DNA of 64,000 nt from an uncultured Rhizobiaceae group bacterium (GTDB lineage: Bacteria > Pseudomonadota > Alphaproteobacteria > Rhizobiales > Rhizobiaceae), in the NCBI GenBank assembly GCA_947501445.1, contig CANMVS010000009.1, forward strand, positions 1 through 64,000. Direction: 5' to 3'. Shown here in pieces: positions 56,951 to 64,000 of the stretch. Position 1 is the first letter of the stretch. Each line of letters begins with the position of its first letter. The notes under the pieces were generated by a model, which was not told the DNA's origin, did no database searches, and saw only the letters and a list, made by a program, of their open reading frames with translations. Both the position numbers and the translations under genes were made by a program.

Positions 56951-57038
56951 CCGTTTCACGTTTCGTCAGAAACGGGACAACGGTGTTGGCCTTTGTTTTG
57001 GTTGATGCATTCAGGTTTTGTCGATTCCGTCAAAACCT
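56951..57038 (-). repeat. Dispersed two-hairpin intergenic repeat, copy C (inverted)
   Basis: Reverse complement of the copy A/B layout: CCGTTTCACGTTTCGTCAGA, then ACGGTGTTGGCC, GTTGATGCATTC and AGGTTTTG...CAAAACCT. It lies directly after the BMP gene stop. Confidence 0.88.
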
Positions 57039-57072
57039 GAATTGCTCTAACAAGGCAGCTGCATACGCAATG

Positions 57073-57099
57073 AAAAGGCGCTTCAACAGCGCCTTTTTT
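57073..57099. terminator. Bidirectional rho-independent terminator
   Basis: 9-bp stem AAAAGGCGC / GCGCCTTTT, 7-base loop, T-run on both strands. Separates the convergent BMP operon and the CoA ligase operon. Confidence 0.9.
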
Positions 57100-57126
57100 G
57101 TTGAGCGGTCTTTGAGGTCCCGTAAA

Positions 57127-58662
57127 TCAGGGTTCGAATTGGGTAAGTTCGGGAAGTTTCAGGCGTTGGATCTTGCCTGAGGGACCTTTAGGCAATTCAC
57201 CCAGCATGAAAATCCGGTCAGGACTTTTGAATGTACCAAGTTTTTTGCCACACAATGCAATCAGTTCATCCTCGGTAACCTGGCTGCCCGCACGCAATCG
57301 AACGGCCGCCTCGACCTTTTGCCCGTAGCGCGGGCACGGGCGCGCAAACGCTGCAGCCTCAACTACATCACCATGTGCATAGAGTGCTTCGTCAACCTCA
57401 CGCGGGGCAATGTTTTCACCACCCTTGATGATCAATTCCTTCAATCTGCCGGTTACAAAGACGTAGCCGTCCGCATCCATATGACCCAGATCACCACTGC
57501 GTAACCAGCCACCCTTGGTGAAGGCGGCAGCGGTTGCATTACTGTCGTCAAGATATCCGATCATGGTATTTGGTCCCCGTATTGCCAGTTCACCAGAGAC
57601 GCCGGGATCCACAGGATCCAGAGACTCACTCAAAATGGCCACCTCATTGCCGAAGGCTATGCCCGGTGATCCGATTTTGCGCTTTGCCGGTGGCAGCGGA
57701 TTGGATAGTATTTGAGCAGCGGTTTCCGTCAAACCCATCGTTTCGATGATCGGTATGGCAAAACGTTTTTCAAACGATTCCTGAATGTCCGGAGCCAGAG
57801 CCGAGGATGCAGAGCGACCAAACCGCAGGATTTGACTGATCGATTTATCCGGACCCAAATCCGAGTGAAGAAGATGTGAAATGATCGTCGGAACAACCGA
57901 AAACCAGGTGACGCGATAGCGCTGACACTGGTTCCAGAAATTACGGTTGGAAAACCGGTCACAGACAACAACCGAGCCCCCTGACAACAGCGGCGCCATC
58001 AGCGTCACGCACAGCCCGTTGATATGAAAAAAAGGCAGGACACACAGGGCGCGATCACGTGAAGTGAGTGCGTGGGCGAAACAGCTGGTCCAGCCACCAG
58101 CAAGCAGGCTGGCATTTGAGTGGACAACGCCCTTTGGACGGCCCGTCGTACCCGAGGTATACATTAACAATGCATGATCCGATGCCGAGACCTGAGCAGG
58201 TTCAATCGTCTTACCAGGGGCCGGCCATTGGATGGTTTCAGCCACCGTGACAATACTTATTTCGCAAGGGTGTTCATTCAGTGCAGAGCGAAACAGGCCA
58301 AGCTGATCATTGCCAACCAGTGCCACTTTGGATTTGCTGTGTGATACCGCATAACCAAGAGCCTCCGGACCAGCAACGAGGTTCAGTGGTGTCGCACGAA
58401 AACCACCGTAAAGAACTCCAAACAGGCAGATGATGGCCTGGCGGCTGTTGGGCAGGCAAAGGGCGACACTCTCACCTGGTTTTGTACCAAGCCCCGCCAG
58501 TTGACCTGCGACAAAGCGAGCCTGTGCATGCAGATCACGCCATGTAAGCGCAGAGTTGTCCGTGGGGAACAAATGGCTGATACGGTCGGGCGTTTTCAAC
58601 GCACGCAACTCCAACCAGTCACGAACCGTGCCTTCTGGTGGTGATGTGGGGTTTAAGGTCAC
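57127..58662 (-). CDS. AMP-forming acyl-CoA synthetase; candidate sulfoacetate-CoA ligase (SauT-like)
   Basis: Adenylate-forming ligase. LLMYTSGTTGRPKGVVHSN is the P-loop, GLTETAAQ and GWLRSGDLGHMDADGYVFVTGR are the later core motifs, and the C-terminal lysine motif is PKGPSGKIQRLKLP. A GTG start at 58662 overlaps the dehydrogenase stop (GTGA) and gives 511 residues. In Cupriavidus necator a ligase (SauT) next to an acylating dehydrogenase activates sulfoacetate. Context supports that role here, but other short carboxylates remain possible. Confidence 0.82.
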   Translation of the reverse strand: MTLNPTSPPEGTVRDWLELRALKTPDRISHLFPTDNSALTWRDLHAQARFVAGQLAGLGTKPGESVALCLPNSRQAIICLFGVLYGGFRATPLNLVAGPEALGYAVSHSKSKVALVGNDQLGLFRSALNEHPCEISIVTVAETIQWPAPGKTIEPAQVSASDHALLMYTSGTTGRPKGVVHSNASLLAGGWTSCFAHALTSRDRALCVLPFFHINGLCVTLMAPLLSGGSVVVCDRFSNRNFWNQCQRYRVTWFSVVPTIISHLLHSDLGPDKSISQILRFGRSASSALAPDIQESFEKRFAIPIIETMGLTETAAQILSNPLPPAKRKIGSPGIAFGNEVAILSESLDPVDPGVSGELAIRGPNTMIGYLDDSNATAAAFTKGGWLRSGDLGHMDADGYVFVTGRLKELIIKGGENIAPREVDEALYAHGDVVEAAAFARPCPRYGQKVEAAVRLRAGSQVTEDELIALCGKKLGTFKSPDRIFMLGELPKGPSGKIQRLKLPELTQFEP

Positions 58663-60068
58663 CTTGCACACGCGTCCCAATAGTCACTGAAAATATCTTC
58701 CACGGTAGGTTCGTCGGCTTTGATTTCCGCCACGACTTTTGTGGTATTCATGAAGTGTTTCCAATGAAGGTTTTCATCGATCGAATTTCCGCCCCAACTG
58801 CCGCAACCCATCGACAGCGAGAATGGCAATCCATTATTGAATGCGCCACCAGTGGCGAAACAGTGTGCCTGATTGACGATCACACGGCACACAGGCAATT
58901 CCAGACCGGCCCTTATGGCGCGTTGCGGCTCACCGGTATGAATTCCGACAGAATGTCCGGCCCCCTGATACTCAAGAATCTGTGTGGCGATTTTTTTGGC
59001 GTGAGAAAAATCATCGGCCCGGTAGAGCGCTGCAACAAGTGACAGTTTTTCGCCTGATAGCGGATGATCTTTGCCAATGCCCTGTGTCGGCACGGCGATG
59101 AAACGTGTGGTGCTGTCCGTCACTGCCTGCAATTCAAGCGCATCAATCAGAACACCAATATCGCGGGCGAGGACATGCCTGTTCAGTTTACCGTCAGGCC
59201 AAAGCCTGGCAACAACGTCGGTTTCATATTGCTCTGGCAAACGGGTGCCACCGGCTTTGGCCAGTGCCTGCGTAAAGGCATCGTAAACAGCGTCAGCAAC
59301 AATGATTGCATTTTCAGACGAACAGGATGTCGCGTTGTCGAATGTTTTTGAAGCAGTTATTTTTGATGCGGCCTGATCAAGGTCGCAGGTTTCGTCGACA
59401 ATCACGGCTACATTGCCGGCGCCGACACCGATTGCCGGCGTGCCAGATGAATAGGCGCGCCTAACATTGTCCTGCGAACCCGTGACGATGACCAGATCCG
59501 ACAATTCCAGCATCCGTTGTGTCCGGGCCTTTGTTCCGGGCGGTGGAATCATCTGCACCAAATCATGGTTCAATCCGATTTTGTCAAATTCCGTGTGAAT
59601 GTAGTGCAATAGTCGGCTGCAGGCTTCGATTCCCTTGGGCGATGGTGACAATACAATCGCATTGCCACATTTTAGTGCATTGATAATGTTGTTGGCTGGC
59701 GTTGCCACCGGGTTTGTTGATGGCACAACTGCGCCAACGACACCAATCGGCCTGGCTATTTCTGTAATGCCTGTATCTGCATCTTCGCGGATGATACCGC
59801 AGGTCCTTGCCGTCGCAAGATCACGCATCAGCCCCAGCGTTTTACGGTGATTTTTGGTAATCTTGTCCGACACATTGCCAAGACCGGTTGTCTCGACGGC
59901 TAATTGTGCCAGTTCCCTGTTATGCTCAGGTTCCATCAGCGCCCATGCTGCTGCCTGTGCCGCATGATCATAGCGTGCCTGATCAGCATCTTTGGCAAAA
60001 TCTGCCTGCGCTATACGCGCGCGAGCCATCAAATTGTCGACGACGGCGGTTTCGTTTTGATCAGACAT
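58659..60068 (-). CDS. Acylating aldehyde dehydrogenase; candidate sulfoacetaldehyde dehydrogenase (SauS-like)
   Basis: CoA-dependent aldehyde dehydrogenase with catalytic cysteine in FDNATSCSSENAIIV and cofactor region PSTNPVATPANNIINALK. ATG 60068, with AGGA upstream, gives 469 residues; the tracked TTG upstream is rejected. SauS reduces sulfoacetyl-CoA to sulfoacetaldehyde with NADPH; the pairing with a ligase and uptake genes fits. No xsc (sulfoacetaldehyde acetyltransferase) gene lies in the window, so the downstream step is elsewhere if the pathway is right. Confidence 0.85.
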   Translation of the reverse strand: MSDQNETAVVDNLMARARIAQADFAKDADQARYDHAAQAAAWALMEPEHNRELAQLAVETTGLGNVSDKITKNHRKTLGLMRDLATARTCGIIREDADTGITEIARPIGVVGAVVPSTNPVATPANNIINALKCGNAIVLSPSPKGIEACSRLLHYIHTEFDKIGLNHDLVQMIPPPGTKARTQRMLELSDLVIVTGSQDNVRRAYSSGTPAIGVGAGNVAVIVDETCDLDQAASKITASKTFDNATSCSSENAIIVADAVYDAFTQALAKAGGTRLPEQYETDVVARLWPDGKLNRHVLARDIGVLIDALELQAVTDSTTRFIAVPTQGIGKDHPLSGEKLSLVAALYRADDFSHAKKIATQILEYQGAGHSVGIHTGEPQRAIRAGLELPVCRVIVNQAHCFATGGAFNNGLPFSLSMGCGSWGGNSIDENLHWKHFMNTTKVVAEIKADEPTVEDIFSDYWDACAR

Positions 60069-60144
60069 TGCGTTTTCCTGAGTTGGATTTGTACCCGGCG
60101 TACTATCCGGCAATGAACGCGGGGCAGTGTGCCCCGCGTCGCTG

Positions 60145-61107
60145 TTAGAGTCCTTGCAATAAATCATTGAGCGTTTCCTCACGCTCTTTCCACAATTTCT
60201 GCACCTGTTCACGGGTCATGATATGCATCGGTGATCCGCCGGCATTCATCTTGCCCGCGACACGTTTGTTTTTGAACATTTCCGGTACAGTGGTGGCCAG
60301 CTTGTCGATGATTTCAGGTGGCGTACCCTTGGGAACCATTATCCCACGGAAATTGACCGAGCTATTGTCCACATCCAGCCCCTGTTCCATCATGGTTGGT
60401 ACATCAGGCAGGAATTCCTCATTGCGGTTCAGATCAGCAACCCCAAGAATTTTGACATTGCCGGCCTCGCGCGCCCGATAGGCATCGGACAGATTATTGA
60501 TGCCGCCGAGAACATCTCCAGCGATAACCGATTTCATCGCCGCCGCACCGCCACCTTTTGTGGGAATATATTGCATTTTTACATCAGCGGCTTTTTCTAT
60601 CTGCAAGGCTGCGATGTGATGACCGACGAACAGCCCGGCACCGGAATAGGTCAGTTTCCCCGGATTGGCTTTTGCATAGGCCACGACATCGGCCATGGAG
60701 TTGAACGGACTGTCCTTGCCAACGATAAAGACGGCGGGATCGGCCCCCCAATTGGCGATTGGTTCAAAACTGTCCTTGTTGTATTGCACACCGCCTTTTA
60801 TGCTTTGCGCAATGAAATGAGGAATGTTGTAGGCACCCAGTGTGTAACCATCCGAATCAGCATCCTTGGCAAACCAGTTCCAGCCAACCCGTCCGCCCGC
60901 ACCCGGTTTGTTTATTATGGCAATGGGCATGCCCAGCGCGTCCTCGTTTCCAGCAGTCATGGTGACGATACGTGCCTGAAAATCTGTGGCACCACCGGCA
61001 CCATAAGAGACCATCAGCATGATGGGACGTTCAGGATAATCTGCCGCAAATGCGTTCCCTGTTAAGCCCACAAGGGTGATGGCCAGTCCGGCAAGTAAGT
61101 TCCTCAT
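60145..61107 (-). CDS. TctC-family tripartite tricarboxylate transporter binding protein
   Basis: Periplasmic binding protein of 320 residues with signal peptide ending NAFAAD. The TctC pattern is seen in PIMLMVSYGAGGATDFQAR, PIAIINKPGAGGRVGW, GKLTYSGAGLFVGHHIA and GIMVPKGTPPEIIDKL. It captures a carboxylate or similar acid for the TctAB permease. A GGAGGA lies upstream of the ATG. The same operon holds the candidate SauS/SauT pair. Confidence 0.93.
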   Translation of the reverse strand: MRNLLAGLAITLVGLTGNAFAADYPERPIMLMVSYGAGGATDFQARIVTMTAGNEDALGMPIAIINKPGAGGRVGWNWFAKDADSDGYTLGAYNIPHFIAQSIKGGVQYNKDSFEPIANWGADPAVFIVGKDSPFNSMADVVAYAKANPGKLTYSGAGLFVGHHIAALQIEKAADVKMQYIPTKGGGAAAMKSVIAGDVLGGINNLSDAYRAREAGNVKILGVADLNRNEEFLPDVPTMMEQGLDVDNSSVNFRGIMVPKGTPPEIIDKLATTVPEMFKNKRVAGKMNAGGSPMHIMTREQVQKLWKEREETLNDLLQGL

Positions 61108-61152
61108 TGTCTTCCTCCTAGGTTTTAAATGTATCCACCTGTTCCCGGCGGT

Positions 61153-61608
61153 TCAGATTATGATCCCGCGCGGCGTATATACTTTCAGTACAAGCGCGAA
61201 GAGACCGTACATAACGGCGATATAGCCGATGGTGATGAGTAAGCGCCGGATCCACGTGCGGGCGCTATTGTTCGGTGCCGGATCATAGGCCGACAGCAAA
61301 GCGAAGAATGCCAAAGATGTTGCGGCATAAAATCCTAGTGTCTTTGCGGCCCAGAACACATAGATGCCAGCCACCAGCAGACCGGGAGCAAGATTGCTCA
61401 TCATTTGCATGGACAGACCAGCACCGGCTTTTGAAAGCCCCAGTACCGCCTTGCCAAAGGTCCACAGAGCCAGCAACAGGAATGCTGTCGATATCAGGCG
61501 CGGAAACAAAAAAGCGTCGGCGGGCTGTTGCGTATAGCTGATCCAGCACACCCATAGTGCGACCGCAGCCACAATGCCGGAAGGCACCATATGTTGGGTT
61601 CGGTTCAT
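61153..61608 (-). CDS. TctB-family small permease
   Basis: Membrane protein of 151 residues with four hydrophobic segments, the small subunit of a tripartite tricarboxylate transporter. It starts in the ATGA overlap with the TctA stop and is followed by tctC after 45 bp. Confidence 0.88.
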   Translation of the reverse strand: MNRTQHMVPSGIVAAVALWVCWISYTQQPADAFLFPRLISTAFLLLALWTFGKAVLGLSKAGAGLSMQMMSNLAPGLLVAGIYVFWAAKTLGFYAATSLAFFALLSAYDPAPNNSARTWIRRLLITIGYIAVMYGLFALVLKVYTPRGIII

Positions 61609-63098
61609 GCCAGCGCCCTCCGACTACGCATTTCCACGAAGACGGAATAGCCGATTGAGAGCACCACAACGCCAATCAGCAGGAGATTGAGTGCGCCGCC
61701 AAAGAAATAGGCAAATTGTCCATCGGTTGCACCGGCAATCAGCGAGCCCTGAATGTAATTGGATTCTGCTATAGGGCCCAGGATCAGCCCAAGTACGAGC
61801 GGGGCCGCAGAAAAACCATATCGTTCGAGAAAGTACATCATCGTGCCAAGAGCCATCATCACATAAACATCGCCCATCGATTGTTGCACTGAAAACGATC
61901 CGAACACGGCAAGCCCAAGCACCGCTGCCGCCATTATTGATTGTGGTACCTGTGCGATTTTTGCCGCAAAGGAAGCGACATAAATGCCGAATGCACACAT
62001 GAGAATTTGGCCAATCAGCATTGAATTTATGAAAGGCCAGGCAACGTCGGGGTGATTGTCAAATAGGTCGGATCCGGGAAATATGCCGTGAATCAACAGA
62101 CCACCAAGCAGCACTGCAGCGGTCGGGCTGCCGGGAATCGATAGTGTAAGCAATGGCACGAGCGATGGGCCAACCATGGCATTATTGGCAGCTTCGGCTG
62201 CAATGACGCCCTCTGAGTGGCCTGTGCCGAACTTTTCCTTTTCAGATGAGAACTTCTTGGTTTGATCATAGGCAACCAGGCCGGCAATCTGACCACCAAC
62301 ACCCGGAATGAGGCCGATAAATGAGCCGGACAAGGTACCTATTATCAGCGCCTTGGATCGTTTGAATACCTCTCGGATTGCTTCACCTATCGGGTGCGTT
62401 TGCACCTTGATTGCTTCGATACTGTCGTCATGCCTGCCTTTAGCAAACATTGTGAGAACCTGAGGGATGGCAAACAAACCGATGAGCGCGGCAATGATAT
62501 TCACACCACCGCCAAGTGCATCATGAAATATGAACCGTTGAACGCCCTGCATGTCATCATAGCCTATTGTGGCCAGCCACATGCCAATGCAACCGGACAA
62601 CAGGCCCTTCACAACGGAACCCGAGTCCAGCGATCCAATCACCGTAACGCCCAAAATAGCCAGCCAGAAAAGGTGAGACGGACCGAAAGCCAGAGCCCAC
62701 TGGGCCAACAATGGCGTAAGAAAAATCAACAGCAGCACGCCAAATACACCGCCAACCAGGGAAGACAGAAAGGCCAGTTGCAGCGCTTTTGCGCCCTGAC
62801 CGCGTTTGGCCATTTCATGCCCATCCAGCGTCGTCGCGATATTGGCCGGCGCGCCTGGAATTTTCAGCAAAATGGCGCTGACCGCGCCACCTGCAACGGT
62901 AGATGTATAGGCGGCACCGAGCAGGATCAGACCATGCACCGGTTTCAAATGAAATGTGAATGGAATGAGCAAAGCGACAGCCATTGTCGGTGACAGTCCC
63001 GGCGTGGCGCCCAATATGAGCCCACCCACGGTACCGCCCACCAGCAAGAGCATGGAAACGGGCGTAAACACTTCACCGAAATAATACAGAAATTCCAT
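61605..63098 (-). CDS. TctA-family large permease
   Basis: Large subunit with about twelve helices. The conserved motifs ATPGLSPTMAVALLIPFTF and LIPGVGGQIAGLVAYDQTKKF are visible. ATG 63098, GGAG four bases upstream, gives 497 residues; the tracked start adds 25. First gene of the operon, divergent from the LacI regulator, with a LacI-type palindrome between them. Confidence 0.95.
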   Translation of the reverse strand: MEFLYYFGEVFTPVSMLLLVGGTVGGLILGATPGLSPTMAVALLIPFTFHLKPVHGLILLGAAYTSTVAGGAVSAILLKIPGAPANIATTLDGHEMAKRGQGAKALQLAFLSSLVGGVFGVLLLIFLTPLLAQWALAFGPSHLFWLAILGVTVIGSLDSGSVVKGLLSGCIGMWLATIGYDDMQGVQRFIFHDALGGGVNIIAALIGLFAIPQVLTMFAKGRHDDSIEAIKVQTHPIGEAIREVFKRSKALIIGTLSGSFIGLIPGVGGQIAGLVAYDQTKKFSSEKEKFGTGHSEGVIAAEAANNAMVGPSLVPLLTLSIPGSPTAAVLLGGLLIHGIFPGSDLFDNHPDVAWPFINSMLIGQILMCAFGIYVASFAAKIAQVPQSIMAAAVLGLAVFGSFSVQQSMGDVYVMMALGTMMYFLERYGFSAAPLVLGLILGPIAESNYIQGSLIAGATDGQFAYFFGGALNLLLIGVVVLSIGYSVFVEMRSRRALA

Positions 63099-63164
63099 TG
63101 GCTCCAACACTCCTCCCAGAAGTCGAAACATCTTCTTGAATGTTGAGGCTAGACAATGAAAATA

Positions 63165-63186
63165 AAAATGCAAACGTTTTCATTTT
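63165..63186. promoter_or_regulatory. LacI-type operator between tctA and the LacI-family gene
   Basis: AAAATGCAAACGTTTTCATT with two further T bases is a near-perfect palindrome (20 of 22) centred on CG, typical of LacI-family sites. Its centre lies about 25 bp upstream of the LacI gene start. Probable binding site of the adjacent regulator. Confidence 0.75.
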
Positions 63187-63201
63187 GTGCTAAAAACCCT
63201 T

Positions 63202-64000
63202 ATGAACCGGGAAAAATTTGCAGATATTATTGATGTTGCCAATCACGCGGGTGTTTCGCCAGCGACCGTTTCGCGTTCTTTCAATCATCCGCAAAAAGTC
63301 AAATCGGCAACCCGAAAGAAGATCCAAAAAGCAATTGAAGATACCGGTTACATTCGTAATCGGGCAGCGCAGGCGATACACGGACGGCGCAGCGGAACGA
63401 TTGGTTTGATCGTGCCAACACTCGACAATGCTATCTTTTCCAATCTGATCCAGTCCTTCTCGGAAGGGTTGACTGAACTCAACTACACAATGCTGGTTGC
63501 AACCCATGGATATGACCTCAAGCGCGAGCACATGTTACTCAGATCCCTGTTGGAACATCGCATAGAAGCGATTGGTCTGATTGGGCTTGATCATCAGGAT
63601 GCGACCTACACACTTTTGGATCGGCGCGCCACGCCAGCAATCGCCATGTGGAATTTCCAATCGGATTCGCGCATCTCGTGCGTCGGATCGGATAATTACC
63701 TGGCTGGCAAACTGGCCGCGGAACATTTGTTGGGGCAGGGGCATCGCAAACTGGGGATCATATTTCCGCCAACCGAGGGCAATGACCGTGCGGCCTCGCG
63801 AATGCGGGGGGCGACAGATGCACTTAAGGCGGCAGGTGTATCCATACCCGGTGCATGGCGCATAACTGCACAATACAGCATCGCAAAGGCCAAACGGGCT
63901 TGCCTTGAACTGTTTTCCCACGACGAAAGACCGACAGCGCTGATTGCAGGCAACGATGTAATTGCGCAGGGCGCAATTTATGCGGCCCAGCAGATCAATC
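63202..64000 (+). CDS. LacI-family transcriptional regulator (partial, runs off window)
   Basis: Missing from the ORF track because it has no stop in the window. 266 codons are seen. The N-terminal HTH is DVANHAGVSPATVSRSFNHP with hinge RNRAAQAIHGRRSG. The periplasmic-binding-like domain follows (GTIGLIVPTLDNAIFSNLIQ; CVGSDNYLAGKLAAEHL). Divergent from tctA, it probably represses the TctABC/CoA ligase operon and responds to its substrate. In C. necator sauR is likewise divergent from sauSTU. Confidence 0.92.
   Translation, partial: MNREKFADIIDVANHAGVSPATVSRSFNHPQKVKSATRKKIQKAIEDTGYIRNRAAQAIHGRRSGTIGLIVPTLDNAIFSNLIQSFSEGLTELNYTMLVATHGYDLKREHMLLRSLLEHRIEAIGLIGLDHQDATYTLLDRRATPAIAMWNFQSDSRISCVGSDNYLAGKLAAEHLLGQGHRKLGIIFPPTEGNDRAASRMRGATDALKAAGVSIPGAWRITAQYSIAKAKRACLELFSHDERPTALIAGNDVIAQGAIYAAQQIN

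Overview
The window reads as chromosomal DNA of an alphaproteobacterium, most likely Hyphomicrobiales (Rhizobiales). Reasons: the run glmU - glmS - DUF502 - recG - sdhE - mfd, an IalB-family exported protein, HspQ, a YejABEF-like family-5 transporter with a fused double-ATPase subunit, and moderate GC. The placement is inferred from gene content and order only.

Layout. 74-9287: UDP-glucose dehydrogenase divergent from a UDP-glucuronate epimerase and a histidine phosphatase, then a complete family-5 peptide/oligosaccharide ABC importer. 9476-14237: four tightly coupled minus-strand GT-B glycosyltransferase genes in the alternating order MurG-like / GT4 / MurG-like / GT4. 14559-17986: a large MscS channel and a FkbM methyltransferase. 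17956-24018: a desaturase / PhnD-like / FAD-oxidoreductase operon divergent from an HTH regulator, then two tandem paralogous GntR regulators. 24619-30720: a Tn3-family unit transposon with 38-bp terminal inverted repeats and a TACAG target duplication. It carries a WYL regulator, an EamA exporter and a PNPOx-like flavoprotein; its tnpA has two in-frame TAG stops. 30726-31818: a gene-poor stretch with a possible 50-residue gene and tRNA-Lys(TTT). 31950-51926: core genes for CcdA, cell-wall precursor synthesis (glmU, glmS), DNA repair (recG, mfd), SDH flavinylation (sdhE), a DsbA-like oxidoreductase, an orphan YejA-like binding protein, ialB, hspQ, an AEC transporter and a UbiH-type monooxygenase. 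52251-56949: a BMP-type nucleoside ABC importer. 57127-64000: an AMP-forming CoA ligase, an acylating aldehyde dehydrogenase and a TctCBA importer divergent from a LacI regulator. The order resembles the sulfoacetate (sau) locus with the SauU permease replaced by a tripartite transporter.

A dispersed two-hairpin intergenic repeat of about 90 bp occurs in three full copies and one decayed copy. Two strong bidirectional terminators separate convergent genes. The most unusual items are the cargo-bearing transposon, the alternating glycosyltransferase operon, the desaturase/PhnD-like/FAD-oxidoreductase module, the sau-like locus with a TTT transporter, and the dispersed repeat. No CRISPR array, rRNA or phage was seen. 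All calls come from reading the sequence; no database search was run.
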